Assembly: GCA_003523255.1 (NCBI GenBank)
Contig: DPGH01000008.1
Location: forward strand, 1 to 32,887
DNA length: 32,887 nucleotides
Reading direction: 5' to 3'
Source: Clostridiales bacterium
GTDB lineage: Bacteria > Bacillota > Clostridia > Christensenellales > Borkfalkiaceae
The position numbers and the translations under genes are program-made. The notes under the pieces were generated by a model that had not been told where the DNA came from, made no database searches, and saw nothing but the letters and a program-made list of their open reading frames with translations. This document shows, piece after piece, positions 22,621-29,320 of the stretch (position 1 is the stretch's first letter; each line of letters opens with the position of its first letter).

Positions 22621-23373
22621 TTACGCTTTTTCAAGCAGCATTTTGTCGGCGACGAGCGCGATGAACTCTCCGTTGGTCGGTTTTTCCGCTCCGACGTACG
22701 CGCGCACGCCCAAAATACCGTTTATGCTGTCTATTCTGCCCCTGTTCCAGGCGACCTCTATCGCGTGGCGAATGGCGCGTTCTACTTTGCTCGCGCTGGT
22801 GGAATATTTTTCGCCGATTTTAGGATAAAGCGTTTTAGTTATGCTGTTTATGACGGAAGGATTTTCGACCGCCATTTTAACGCCTTCTCTTAAAAACGAA
22901 TAGCCTTTGATATGCGGCGGAATACCCACGTTTATAAAAATTTTGCTGATCTTTTCGTCAAGGCTGTACCTTCTTATAGATTCTTGCGCGGCGTAATTTG
23001 CGGGCGATTGCTCGGCGTCGCGCATTCTTTCGATTAAAACGTTAAAGTTATACGGCTTTGCCATAAAGTAACTCGCGCCGGCGGACATCGCTCTCGAAAT
23101 AACGTCCTCTTTGCATATAACGCTTAAAACCATTATTTTAGTCGAAAGCCCCGCTTCTTTAAGTTTGTTTATAACCGAAATTCCGTCATACCCTGCAAGC
23201 ACGATTTCCGTAATAAGAAAATCAGGCTTTTTGTCCGCAACCGCGGCAAGCGCGGTTATTCCGTCCTCCGACGAGCCTATAACTTCATAATCCCCCTGTT
23301 CTATGAAAGCTTTTTTGAGTTTGTCGTTTGTTTCTTTGGAATCTTGTAAAAGATAAACCGTCTTTTTGTTCAT
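22621..23373 (-). CDS. spo0A: Spo0A with substituted phosphorylation site
   Basis: A 250-residue protein. The C-terminal effector domain is typical Spo0A: H-I-K-G-Y-S-F-L-R-E-G, L-Y-P-K-I-G-E-K-Y-S-T-S-A-S-K-V-E-R-A-I-R-H and A-I-E-V-A-W-N-R-G are close to the Bacillus protein. The receiver domain aligns without gaps at the key points but has changes: the phospho-acceptor is Glu56 instead of Asp56 (L-I-T-E-I-V-L), the first acidic pocket residue is Gln10 (L-L-Q-D-S), and the usual M-P after the acceptor is L-A. Lys and Ser at the other switch positions are kept. The ribosome site AAGGAG precedes the ATG. It is transcribed from its own promoter at 23403-23431. Confidence 0.93.
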   Translation of the reverse strand: MNKKTVYLLQDSKETNDKLKKAFIEQGDYEVIGSSEDGITALAAVADKKPDFLITEIVLAGYDGISVINKLKEAGLSTKIMVLSVICKEDVISRAMSAGASYFMAKPYNFNVLIERMRDAEQSPANYAAQESIRRYSLDEKISKIFINVGIPPHIKGYSFLREGVKMAVENPSVINSITKTLYPKIGEKYSTSASKVERAIRHAIEVAWNRGRIDSINGILGVRAYVGAEKPTNGEFIALVADKMLLEKA

Positions 23374-23390
23374 GATCGCTCCTTGTTTTT

Positions 23391-23406
23391 TAATGTAATT
23401 ACATTA
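23391..23406. promoter_or_regulatory. 16-bp perfect palindrome at the spo0A promoter
   Basis: TAATGTAATTACATTA is a perfect palindrome. It covers the likely transcription start of spo0A and overlaps the -10 by four bases, so it is a candidate repressor site. Confidence 0.5.
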
Positions 23407-23431
23407 TACTACAATATTTTTCCTTTGTTAA
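23403..23431 (-). promoter_or_regulatory. spo0A: spo0A promoter
   Basis: On the minus strand TTAACA (23426-23431) and TATAAT (23403-23408) are 17 bases apart, 30 bases ahead of the start codon. No clear sigma-H promoter was seen. Confidence 0.75.
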
Positions 23432-23480
23432 GTATATTTTTGTACAAAAATCTTTTTAAATTTTTATTTTTGTAAAAAAA

Positions 23481-23487
23481 TGTCGAA
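23481..23487 (+). promoter_or_regulatory. 0A box upstream of spo0A
   Basis: TGTCGAA within AATGTCGAAAAC matches the Spo0A binding core. It lies about 50 bases upstream of the spo0A -35, a suitable place for self-control. It is one isolated box, so the evidence is modest. Confidence 0.5.
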
Positions 23488-23518
23488 AACGGGGGTTTTG
23501 TGGCGGTTTTGGATAAAA

Positions 23519-23549
23519 AAGAACCGAAAACAAAATGTTCTCGGTTCTT
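23519..23549 (-). terminator. terminator of the large lipoprotein gene
   Basis: AAGAACCGA (23519-23527) pairs with TCGGTTCTT (23541-23549). On the minus strand a run of T follows. It lies about 35 bases after the stop of the lipoprotein gene. Confidence 0.8.
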
Positions 23550-23581
23550 AATTTTATACAAAAATGGTTTTTACGACTTTT

Positions 23582-25423
23582 TTAGTCGAAAATCTTCGCC
23601 GCTTCCTGGTAATACCATTTATAAAGCGTGGGAGTAAGCGTTCTTACCGCGGTATTTACCGAAGAGTCTTTTTCGAGTTCTTCTCTTTTTGCGGTAGCGG
23701 CGTCGTACGCGGTTTTGAAAGCGGTTTTTTCCACTTCGGTCATATCGTCGTAATTTTTAACTTCGGAAAGCGCGTTATACAGTCCGGAAAGTTCTATAGC
23801 CTTTTCCATATTAGAGATTTTGGTTTTATACTCTTCCGAAACGGCGTTTTTAACGTCGTCCGCGGCGTCTTTATAAAGTTTAATCGCGTGGGAAGCCTTT
23901 TTAAACACGGGCGCGCCGTCTACCTCTTCATATTCGAGTTCGCCGGAAGCGGTCGCTTTGTCTATGTTTGCGGTTATAAACTTTGCTTTGTCGGCGGTAG
24001 TTCTTTCTCCGAGATAAGCGTTGCCGGAAAGATATTTAAATTCTTCGGAACCGCTGTCGTCGGTTTTAACCTCCGCGTCGGTAAGATTTATAATCGAAAC
24101 GTAACCGTCGCCGAGCGAAGAGTTGTCGAGATAAAAAAGGTATTCTTTTCCGTCTATCGTCAACGTTTCGGGCGCGAACCACGCGGTAGCCGCAGAATCG
24201 AGCGAAACTCTTTCATATTCGACTTCTTCATCGGACAATTTAATCCTGCAAATGTTGTTGTCGGAATTATAGTAGTAAGCGTAACCGTCTTTAACGGAAA
24301 TAACGTTGCCGAGCGAAGACGTTTTTGCAACGATTTCTTTTTTCTCCGTTTCTTTACCCGTTAAAGTGGTTTTATAAATAACGCCGTTGTCCGTATCTAC
24401 GCTGTAAACGTTATCGAGGTCTACTATAAAGTTTTTAGCGGCAAGCGCGTCTTTATCGTTTATTTTTACGGTTTTGGTTTCGTCGGCAAATTCCGCCGCC
24501 TTTACGCCGTAAACCGTTTCTTCCGAATTAACGTCCGTCGCGGTGTAGAAAAGGTAATCTCCATCCGCATAGGTAAGCGCGTAGGTAAGACCGGCTTCTT
24601 TTCCGTCTTTCACGCAAACCGCTTCTCCACCGGCGGTATAGGCGTATACCTTATTATAATTATGTTTGGTGCGTACGTAGCCGTCTTTTGCCGCCGCATC
24701 CTCATAATAGTCCTCCGCATAGCAGTCCGTTGTATAGAAAACAACGGGCGCATCCCCGGAAACGTTCTCGACGAACTTGTAAGCGTTAAGCGACTCAGCA
24801 ACGCCGTCGGCCATTTTAACCTTTTCGTCGGTTTTAACAACCTCGGTCGCCTTACCGTCTTTAACGGAATAACTCTTTATCGCTTTCGCTTCCGCGTCGT
24901 AATACACGACGAATACGTTATCGCCCGAAGCGATAATTCTGTATTCCGCGGAAAGGCTGTTTACGTTAAACAGCACCTCCGTTCCCGTGCCGTCGAGTTT
25001 GGTTCTCGAAAACGCCATAACGGAAGAAGCGATTTTACCCGACGAGTCTTTATCGAGGCTGGGCGTACCGTAATAAACGTAATCGCCCGCAATCTTAAGC
25101 CCCGCATTGTAGTCGGTGGCGGCAAAAAGTTTAGGTACCACGATTTCGGCTTTGCCGAATTCGCCCGAAGTTAAGTCGGTCTTTTTAATCGCCATAAGCG
25201 AGCCTTTAACCGGTGCGCCGAAAGAGTTGTCCGCAGTATAGTCCGCTTGTCCGTTTATAAAGTAAACGTAGTCTTCGGTTTCGGCAACAAAGCCGCCGTC
25301 GGACTTTAACGCGCCCCAGTCCGTAAGGGTCGTTCTTTTAAATTCGCTCCCGCCGCAACCGACAGCCATAAACATAGCCGCGCAGCACAGAGCAATAACA
25401 ACGAGTTTGAAAAGTTTTTTCAT
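23582..25423 (-). CDS. large extracytoplasmic lipoprotein, beta-propeller-like
   Basis: A 613-residue protein with a lipoprotein signal: M-K-K-L-F-K, a hydrophobic stretch and the lipobox A-V-G-C with Cys23. The mature part has many short repeats of the form Y-V-Y-Y or Y-A-Y-Y-Y-N followed by turns, such as G-D-Y-V-Y-Y-G and G-Y-A-Y-Y-Y-N-S-D-N-N-I, typical of DUF5050-like beta-propellers. The last 120 residues are helical and charged. The role is unknown; a surface-anchored scaffold is plausible. The ribosome site GGAGA precedes the ATG. The promoter at 25490-25518 has an 0A box in its leader, hinting at control by Spo0A. Confidence 0.75.
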   Translation of the reverse strand: MKKLFKLVVIALCCAAMFMAVGCGGSEFKRTTLTDWGALKSDGGFVAETEDYVYFINGQADYTADNSFGAPVKGSLMAIKKTDLTSGEFGKAEIVVPKLFAATDYNAGLKIAGDYVYYGTPSLDKDSSGKIASSVMAFSRTKLDGTGTEVLFNVNSLSAEYRIIASGDNVFVVYYDAEAKAIKSYSVKDGKATEVVKTDEKVKMADGVAESLNAYKFVENVSGDAPVVFYTTDCYAEDYYEDAAAKDGYVRTKHNYNKVYAYTAGGEAVCVKDGKEAGLTYALTYADGDYLFYTATDVNSEETVYGVKAAEFADETKTVKINDKDALAAKNFIVDLDNVYSVDTDNGVIYKTTLTGKETEKKEIVAKTSSLGNVISVKDGYAYYYNSDNNICRIKLSDEEVEYERVSLDSAATAWFAPETLTIDGKEYLFYLDNSSLGDGYVSIINLTDAEVKTDDSGSEEFKYLSGNAYLGERTTADKAKFITANIDKATASGELEYEEVDGAPVFKKASHAIKLYKDAADDVKNAVSEEYKTKISNMEKAIELSGLYNALSEVKNYDDMTEVEKTAFKTAYDAATAKREELEKDSSVNTAVRTLTPTLYKWYYQEAAKIFD

Positions 25424-25450
25424 ACATTCTCCGTTGCGATTGCGAAATAA

Positions 25451-25457
25451 TTCGACA
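25451..25457 (-). promoter_or_regulatory. 0A box in the leader of the lipoprotein gene
   Basis: TTCGACA is the complement of the Spo0A core TGTCGAA, within ATTGTCGAAT on the minus strand. It lies about 25 bases downstream of the predicted transcription start, a position where a bound regulator would repress. Confidence 0.45.
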
Positions 25458-25489
25458 ATCGCCGAATATAATTAGTTATACAGTTATAT

Positions 25490-25518
25490 ATTATACCTTA
25501 TCGCAAAAGGTTTTGCAA
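25490..25518 (-). promoter_or_regulatory. promoter of the large lipoprotein gene
   Basis: On the minus strand TTGCAA (25513-25518) and TATAAT (25490-25495) are 17 bases apart, about 67 bases before the start codon. Confidence 0.72.
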
Positions 25519-25568
25519 CGATATTTTTTGCTTTTTAAATCTTAATTTAGGTAAAAGGGTAAAATTAA

Positions 25569-25868
25569 ATGGATAAATTCGGAATTTTTAAACTTTTAAA
25601 CTCGTTTTTCGATTTTTATAAAAACGGAAACGCTCAACCTTCCCCGTCCCCTGCCGATAAAACAAACTCTTCCGCCGCCGCCTCGTCCGAACGCCCCAAC
25701 CTTTTAGAAGGACTTTTTAAAGGTTTTAACAACGCACCGCCACAGCAAAACAACCCGCCGCAGAAAGAGAAGATACCGGTGCCCGCGCCGTTACAGGTAT
25801 CTATGCTGAATACCATACATTCTCACGACGCGTTTATAAACCGCGTAAAAAGCGGCGGTAAAAAATAA
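25569..25868 (+). CDS. small protein of unknown function
   Basis: A 99-residue protein that I do not recognise. The first 20 residues form an amphipathic, Phe-rich helix (I-F-K-L-L-N-S-F-F-D-F-Y). The middle is a low-complexity Pro/Ser/Ala/Gln/Asn linker. The end is a short conserved-looking segment, S-M-L-N-T-I-H-S-H-D-A-F-I-N-R-V. There is no signal peptide. The ribosome site AAAGGG is modest. It is divergent from the large lipoprotein gene and lies between it and an AT-rich HTH gene. Its codon use resembles the host genes, which favours a real gene. The disordered middle with helical ends suggests an adaptor or a coat-type small protein, but there is no direct evidence. Confidence 0.6.
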   Translation: MDKFGIFKLLNSFFDFYKNGNAQPSPSPADKTNSSAAASSERPNLLEGLFKGFNNAPPQQNNPPQKEKIPVPAPLQVSMLNTIHSHDAFINRVKSGGKK

Positions 25869-25903
25869 CCGCGCTTTGACCGCTTTGATTATATATAGAC
25901 TTT

Positions 25904-25920
25904 TGTCGAAATTGTCGACA
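25904..25920. promoter_or_regulatory. two adjacent 0A-like boxes
   Basis: TGTCGAA (25904-25910) is followed nine bases later by TGTCGAC (25913-25919), the second inside an 8-bp palindrome. They lie between two convergent genes, so a regulatory role is unclear. The wider TTTTGTCG/CGACAAAA inverted repeat (25901-25937) suggests they may simply be part of a hairpin. Confidence 0.35.
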
Positions 25921-25938
25921 CGCTTTTTACGACAAAAT

Positions 25939-25968
25939 AAAAGCCGACTTTAAAAATCGGCTTTTGTA
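25939..25968. terminator. bidirectional terminator
   Basis: AAAAGCCGA (25939-25947) pairs with TCGGCTTTT (25957-25965), flanked by A-runs and T-runs. It ends the 99-residue gene on the plus strand and the HTH gene on the minus strand. Confidence 0.8.
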
Positions 25969-26346
25969 TTAGAGCGTATCCAACCCCATACCATACAGGA
26001 TTTCATTAACTTTCATAATGTCATAAATTTTATTTTCTATGCAATATCTGATAACTAAATCAAACTTAGAGGCACTTGTTAAAATATAACCTGCTTTTTT
26101 TACTAATTTTTTACAAGTAGCGTTGTCCAGCTCAAGAGCAAGGGCCAAAGCGCAAACAATTTTTTTCTTCGGCTTATAGCTAGCGTTGCTTCGCAATTTG
26201 GAAAAATATTTTCTGTCAAGGTTCGCCCGCTTATAGACCTCTACATCGCTTAATTTTTTTTCGTCAATAAGAGAAAACAGCATTTCACAAAACGTTTGCT
26301 TTCCGTTATTATTTTGATTTATGTAATCTATCACTTTTTTATCCAC
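25969..26346 (-). CDS. small HTH-like protein, AT-rich
   Basis: A 125-residue protein with a helical, Cro-like DNA-binding look: L-S-D-V-E-V-Y-K-R-A-N-L-D-R-K-Y-F-S-K-L-R as a possible helix-turn-helix, and A-L-A-L-A-L-E-L-D-N-A-T-C-K-K-L-V-K-K-A-G-Y as the following helices. Proteins of this kind are frequent in Clostridia next to toxin or mobile genes, though their role is not settled. Base composition is clearly more AT-rich than the flanking host genes, and codons such as ATA, TTA and AAA dominate. The ribosome site is weak. It is divergent from an HD hydrolase gene, with which it may form a two-gene unit. Confidence 0.68.
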   Translation of the reverse strand: MDKKVIDYINQNNNGKQTFCEMLFSLIDEKKLSDVEVYKRANLDRKYFSKLRSNASYKPKKKIVCALALALELDNATCKKLVKKAGYILTSASKFDLVIRYCIENKIYDIMKVNEILYGMGLDTL

Positions 26347-26456
26347 AATAATTTTATATCACATTTTAAGTTTTATTTCAAGCAAAAAGTCGCATTTTTT
26401 GCGACCACATTTAACTCTTAATGCGCTATCATTTTGGCGTAAAGGAGGTCTGTTTT

Positions 26457-27107
26457 ATGACAATAAAAGAAAAAATTAACGAGTTTTTGAAAAAACTAAA
26501 TTATACCGACGAGGAAATAACTGCTTTAGATTCTTCTTCAGTATACATTGCGCAACAAATAGCCGCTTATGCACACCGCAAGCAAAAAAGATTAAACGGC
26601 GAAAATTATTTTACACACCCATACTGCGTTATGCGATTATACCGCAACCTTGTAGGTATTGTAGAAAATGATTATTTTTGTATGGACAAAGATTTGCTGG
26701 AAAGTTGCGATATCCCATATAACGGAGTACAGGAAACTTGCTTGTTGCATGACGTTTTAGAAGATACGGACGTTTCCGAAAATGAAATAGAAGAGGTGTT
26801 TGACAAATTATCTCTCGGAGAATATTATAGGTCTTATATAAAAACCCCGCTTTTTTTGATAACCCACGATAAAACAGAGGATTATACCACTTATATATCT
26901 AAATTGATAGATAACCAAACAGCTTCTCTCGTAAAATTTTTAGATATGTCGGACAACATTAACCCTTCAAGTTTAATAAAATTTAGCGATTTTGAAACGA
27001 AACGAATCGAAAAATACGTTTTTTTCTGTAAAATCATAAACGATAGATGGCATTTTTTAGAAAACGCTGATAATTATCGTAAGCAGTTTAATTCAACTCG
27101 GTCTTAA
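26457..27107 (+). CDS. HD-domain hydrolase of the RelA/SpoT hydrolase type
   Basis: A 216-residue protein with the HD_4 metal-dependent phosphohydrolase pattern of (p)ppGpp hydrolases: Y-F-T-H-P with His54, L-L-H-D-V-L-E-D-T with His98-Asp99 and E102-D103, T-H-D-K-T-E-D-Y, and K-F-L-D-M-S-D-N with Asp163 and Asp166. No synthetase domain is present, so it is a stand-alone small hydrolase. The substrate may be an alarmone or another nucleotide. The start at 26457 is supported by AAAGGAGG, and an ATG at 26421 lacks a ribosome site. It is AT-rich like its divergent HTH neighbour, suggesting shared and relatively recent arrival. Confidence 0.8.
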   Translation: MTIKEKINEFLKKLNYTDEEITALDSSSVYIAQQIAAYAHRKQKRLNGENYFTHPYCVMRLYRNLVGIVENDYFCMDKDLLESCDIPYNGVQETCLLHDVLEDTDVSENEIEEVFDKLSLGEYYRSYIKTPLFLITHDKTEDYTTYISKLIDNQTASLVKFLDMSDNINPSSLIKFSDFETKRIEKYVFFCKIINDRWHFLENADNYRKQFNSTRS

Positions 27108-27159
27108 GATAACGCCTTTATTCGTTTTTCCGTGTGGCGTTTGCGTTTAAAGATTAAAC

Positions 27160-27193
27160 GGCGGCTTGCTTTGAGGCAAGCCGCCGCCTTTTT
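27160..27193 (+). terminator. terminator after the HD hydrolase gene
   Basis: GGCGGCTTGC (27160-27169) pairs with GCAAGCCGCC (27176-27185), followed by GCCTTTTTC on the plus strand. It can also act as a block for the convergent pckG transcript. Confidence 0.85.
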
Positions 27194-27223
27194 CTTCGGT
27201 AAAAATCTGTATAATCTTATCGA

Positions 27224-29002
27224 TTATTTATCGAGATTTTTTCTGAGTTCGTCGAGTTCTTCGTAAAGTTTTTTCGGAACTCTTTCGCCGAGTTCGTGAT
27301 AGAACTGTTCGATACCTTCGGTTTCTTTCTTCCAGTTTTCTTTATCGATGGAGAGAAGGTCTTTAATGGTATCTACGGTTACGCCGTCAAGTTCTTCGAT
27401 ATTGATATCCTCCGCCTTAGGAACAAAGCCGATAGGCGTTTCAACCGCGTCGACCTTGCCTTCGCAACGGTTGAGTATCCATTCGAGAACGCGCATGTTG
27501 TCGCCGTAGCCGGGCCATATAAAGTTGCCCTGATCGTCCGTTCTGAACCAGTTGACGTTAAAGATTTTGGGTTGATGCTCAACCTTTTTACCCATTTCGA
27601 GCCAGTGCGAGAAGTAGTCGCCCATATTGTAGCCGACGAACGGACGCATAGCCATCGGGTCGCGACGGACAACGCCTACCGCGCCGGTAGCCGCAGCGGT
27701 CGTTTCGCTTGCCATTATCGAGCCTACGAACACGCCGTTATCCCAGTCTTTGCTCTGATAAACGAGCGGAGCGGTTTTCGCTCTTCTGCCGCCGAAGATG
27801 ATTGCCGACAGCGGAACGCCGTTAGGCGCTTCGAACTGGTCGGAAAGGCAGGGGCAGTTAACCGTAGGAGCGGTAAATCTCGAGTTCGGATGCGCACCGC
27901 AGGTAGATTTGTCTTTCTTGTCGTATTTGGTGTAATCCCACTTTTCGCCTCTCCAGTTGAGTGCGTTTTTCGGAGGATTGTTGTCAAGTCCTTCCCACCA
28001 AACGGTTTCGTCGTCAAGATTTTCGACTACGTTTGTAAAGATAGTGTTCTTCATCGTGGAGATGAGAGCGTTGGGGTTAGACTTCATGTTAGTGCCGGGC
28101 GCAACGCCGAAAAAGCCGTTTTCGGGGTTGATAGCCCAAAGCCTGCCGTCTTCGCCTACTCTTATCCAAGCGATATCGTCGCCGACCGTCCAGATTTTAT
28201 AACCTTTCTTTTTATAAATTTCCGGCGGGATGAGCATTGCGAGGTTGGTTTTGCCGCAAGCCGACGGGAAAGCCGCCGCCACGTATTTGATTTCTCCCTT
28301 CGGGTTTTCTACGCCGAGGATAAGCATGTGTTCAGCCATCCAGCCTTCGGTTTTGCCGAGGTAAGAAGCGATACGCAAAGCGAAGCACTTTTTGCCGAGA
28401 AGAACGTTGCCGCCGTAGTTGGAATTGATGGACATGATAAGGTCTTCTTCGGGGAAGTGGCAAATATATCTCTTTTCTTCGTCGAGGTCGGCGTAAGAAT
28501 GAACGCCCTTAACGAAATCGCCGTCGCCCAAAGCGTCTAATACCTTTTGACCTACTCTCGTCATTATAGCCATGTTAAGCACGACGTAAATGCTGTCGGT
28601 AAGTTCGATGCCGATTTTGGAGAATTTGCTGCCTACGGGACCCATAGAATAAGGTATCACGTACATGGTTCTGCCGGTCATAACGTTTTTGTAAAGACCG
28701 TTTAAGAGTTTTAACGCTTCGCTCGTTTCCATCCAGTTGTTGATGGGCGAAGAATCTTCTTTAACTTTGGAGCAAATAAAGGTTCTGCCTTCAACGCGCG
28801 CCACGTCGTTTACTTTGGTACGGTGGAGATAGCACCCGGGAAGTTTTTCCTGATTGAGTTTGATGAGGATGCCCTCTTTTACCGCTTGTGCGCGGAGTTC
28901 CTCGAGTTGAGACTCGCTGCCGTCAATCCAAACGACTTCGGAAGGATTGCACAACTCTTTGTATTCCTGAACGAAATCCAGTACTTTTTTGTTGTTAGTC
29001 AT
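27224..29002 (-). CDS. pckG: phosphoenolpyruvate carboxykinase (GTP)
   Basis: A 592-residue cytoplasmic enzyme of normal length for GTP-dependent PEPCK, which interconverts oxaloacetate and phosphoenolpyruvate. The P-loop-like F-P-S-A-C-G-K-T at 245-252 includes the hallmark active-site Cys249. F-G-G-R-R-A-K-T-A-P-L-V-Y and the W-P-G-Y-G-D-N-M-R-V-L-E-W block are further signatures. In fermentative gut bacteria it usually works toward oxaloacetate and succinate. The ribosome site AAGGAGA precedes the ATG. It has its own promoter and a leader of about 120 bases. Its low-bias codons leave a long open frame on the opposite strand, which is a shadow. Confidence 0.97.
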   Translation of the reverse strand: MTNNKKVLDFVQEYKELCNPSEVVWIDGSESQLEELRAQAVKEGILIKLNQEKLPGCYLHRTKVNDVARVEGRTFICSKVKEDSSPINNWMETSEALKLLNGLYKNVMTGRTMYVIPYSMGPVGSKFSKIGIELTDSIYVVLNMAIMTRVGQKVLDALGDGDFVKGVHSYADLDEEKRYICHFPEEDLIMSINSNYGGNVLLGKKCFALRIASYLGKTEGWMAEHMLILGVENPKGEIKYVAAAFPSACGKTNLAMLIPPEIYKKKGYKIWTVGDDIAWIRVGEDGRLWAINPENGFFGVAPGTNMKSNPNALISTMKNTIFTNVVENLDDETVWWEGLDNNPPKNALNWRGEKWDYTKYDKKDKSTCGAHPNSRFTAPTVNCPCLSDQFEAPNGVPLSAIIFGGRRAKTAPLVYQSKDWDNGVFVGSIMASETTAAATGAVGVVRRDPMAMRPFVGYNMGDYFSHWLEMGKKVEHQPKIFNVNWFRTDDQGNFIWPGYGDNMRVLEWILNRCEGKVDAVETPIGFVPKAEDINIEELDGVTVDTIKDLLSIDKENWKKETEGIEQFYHELGERVPKKLYEELDELRKNLDK

Positions 29003-29028
29003 TTCTGTTCTCCTTATTGTATTTTCGG

Positions 29029-29043
29029 CTATGCCGAATTTTT
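29029..29043 (-). other. small hairpin in the pckG leader
   Basis: TTCGGC-TAT-GCCGAA forms a six-pair stem-loop 27 bases before the pckG start. A second dyad, GGTAACAGTTACC, lies near 29076-29088. Either could influence mRNA stability or bind a regulator. The remainder of the 318-base gap 29003-29320 holds the pckG promoter and no visible gene. Confidence 0.4.
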
Positions 29044-29126
29044 ACCTTTTTTATTACGAAGTTTTACGCCGTGCGGTAACAGTTACCTCTTGCCCGCCTG
29101 CTTTAACCCGTCGTTATTCAGTTTAT

Positions 29127-29155
29127 ATTTTATCACAAGCGCGTAAAAATGTAAA
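29127..29155 (-). promoter_or_regulatory. pckG promoter
   Basis: On the minus strand TTTACA (29150-29155) and TAAAAT (29127-29132) are 17 bases apart, giving a leader of roughly 120 bases. Confidence 0.72.
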
Positions 29156-29320
29156 CCGTTATTTTTCACTTTTTATCGTCCCAAAGAGATAATTTGCCCG
29201 ATTTTTAAGTTTTTTAAAGTTTTTCGCGATTATTCGACTTTTTATTCGCTTTTTCGTCGTAATTCGCGCGTGCGTATACTATATATTACGTAATGAAAAA
29301 TATTTTTGCGGCGGTATATT

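Noticed and set aside
23564..24364. Open frame of 266 codons opposite the large lipoprotein gene
   Set aside because: It is a shadow frame: the opposite strand has a signal peptide, lipobox, promoter and terminator, whereas this frame has none and reads as Phe/Arg-rich noise.
27296..28540. Open frame of 414 codons on the strand opposite pckG
   Set aside because: It is fully antisense to a well-supported enzyme gene, has no ribosome site, and its composition follows from the codon bias of pckG.
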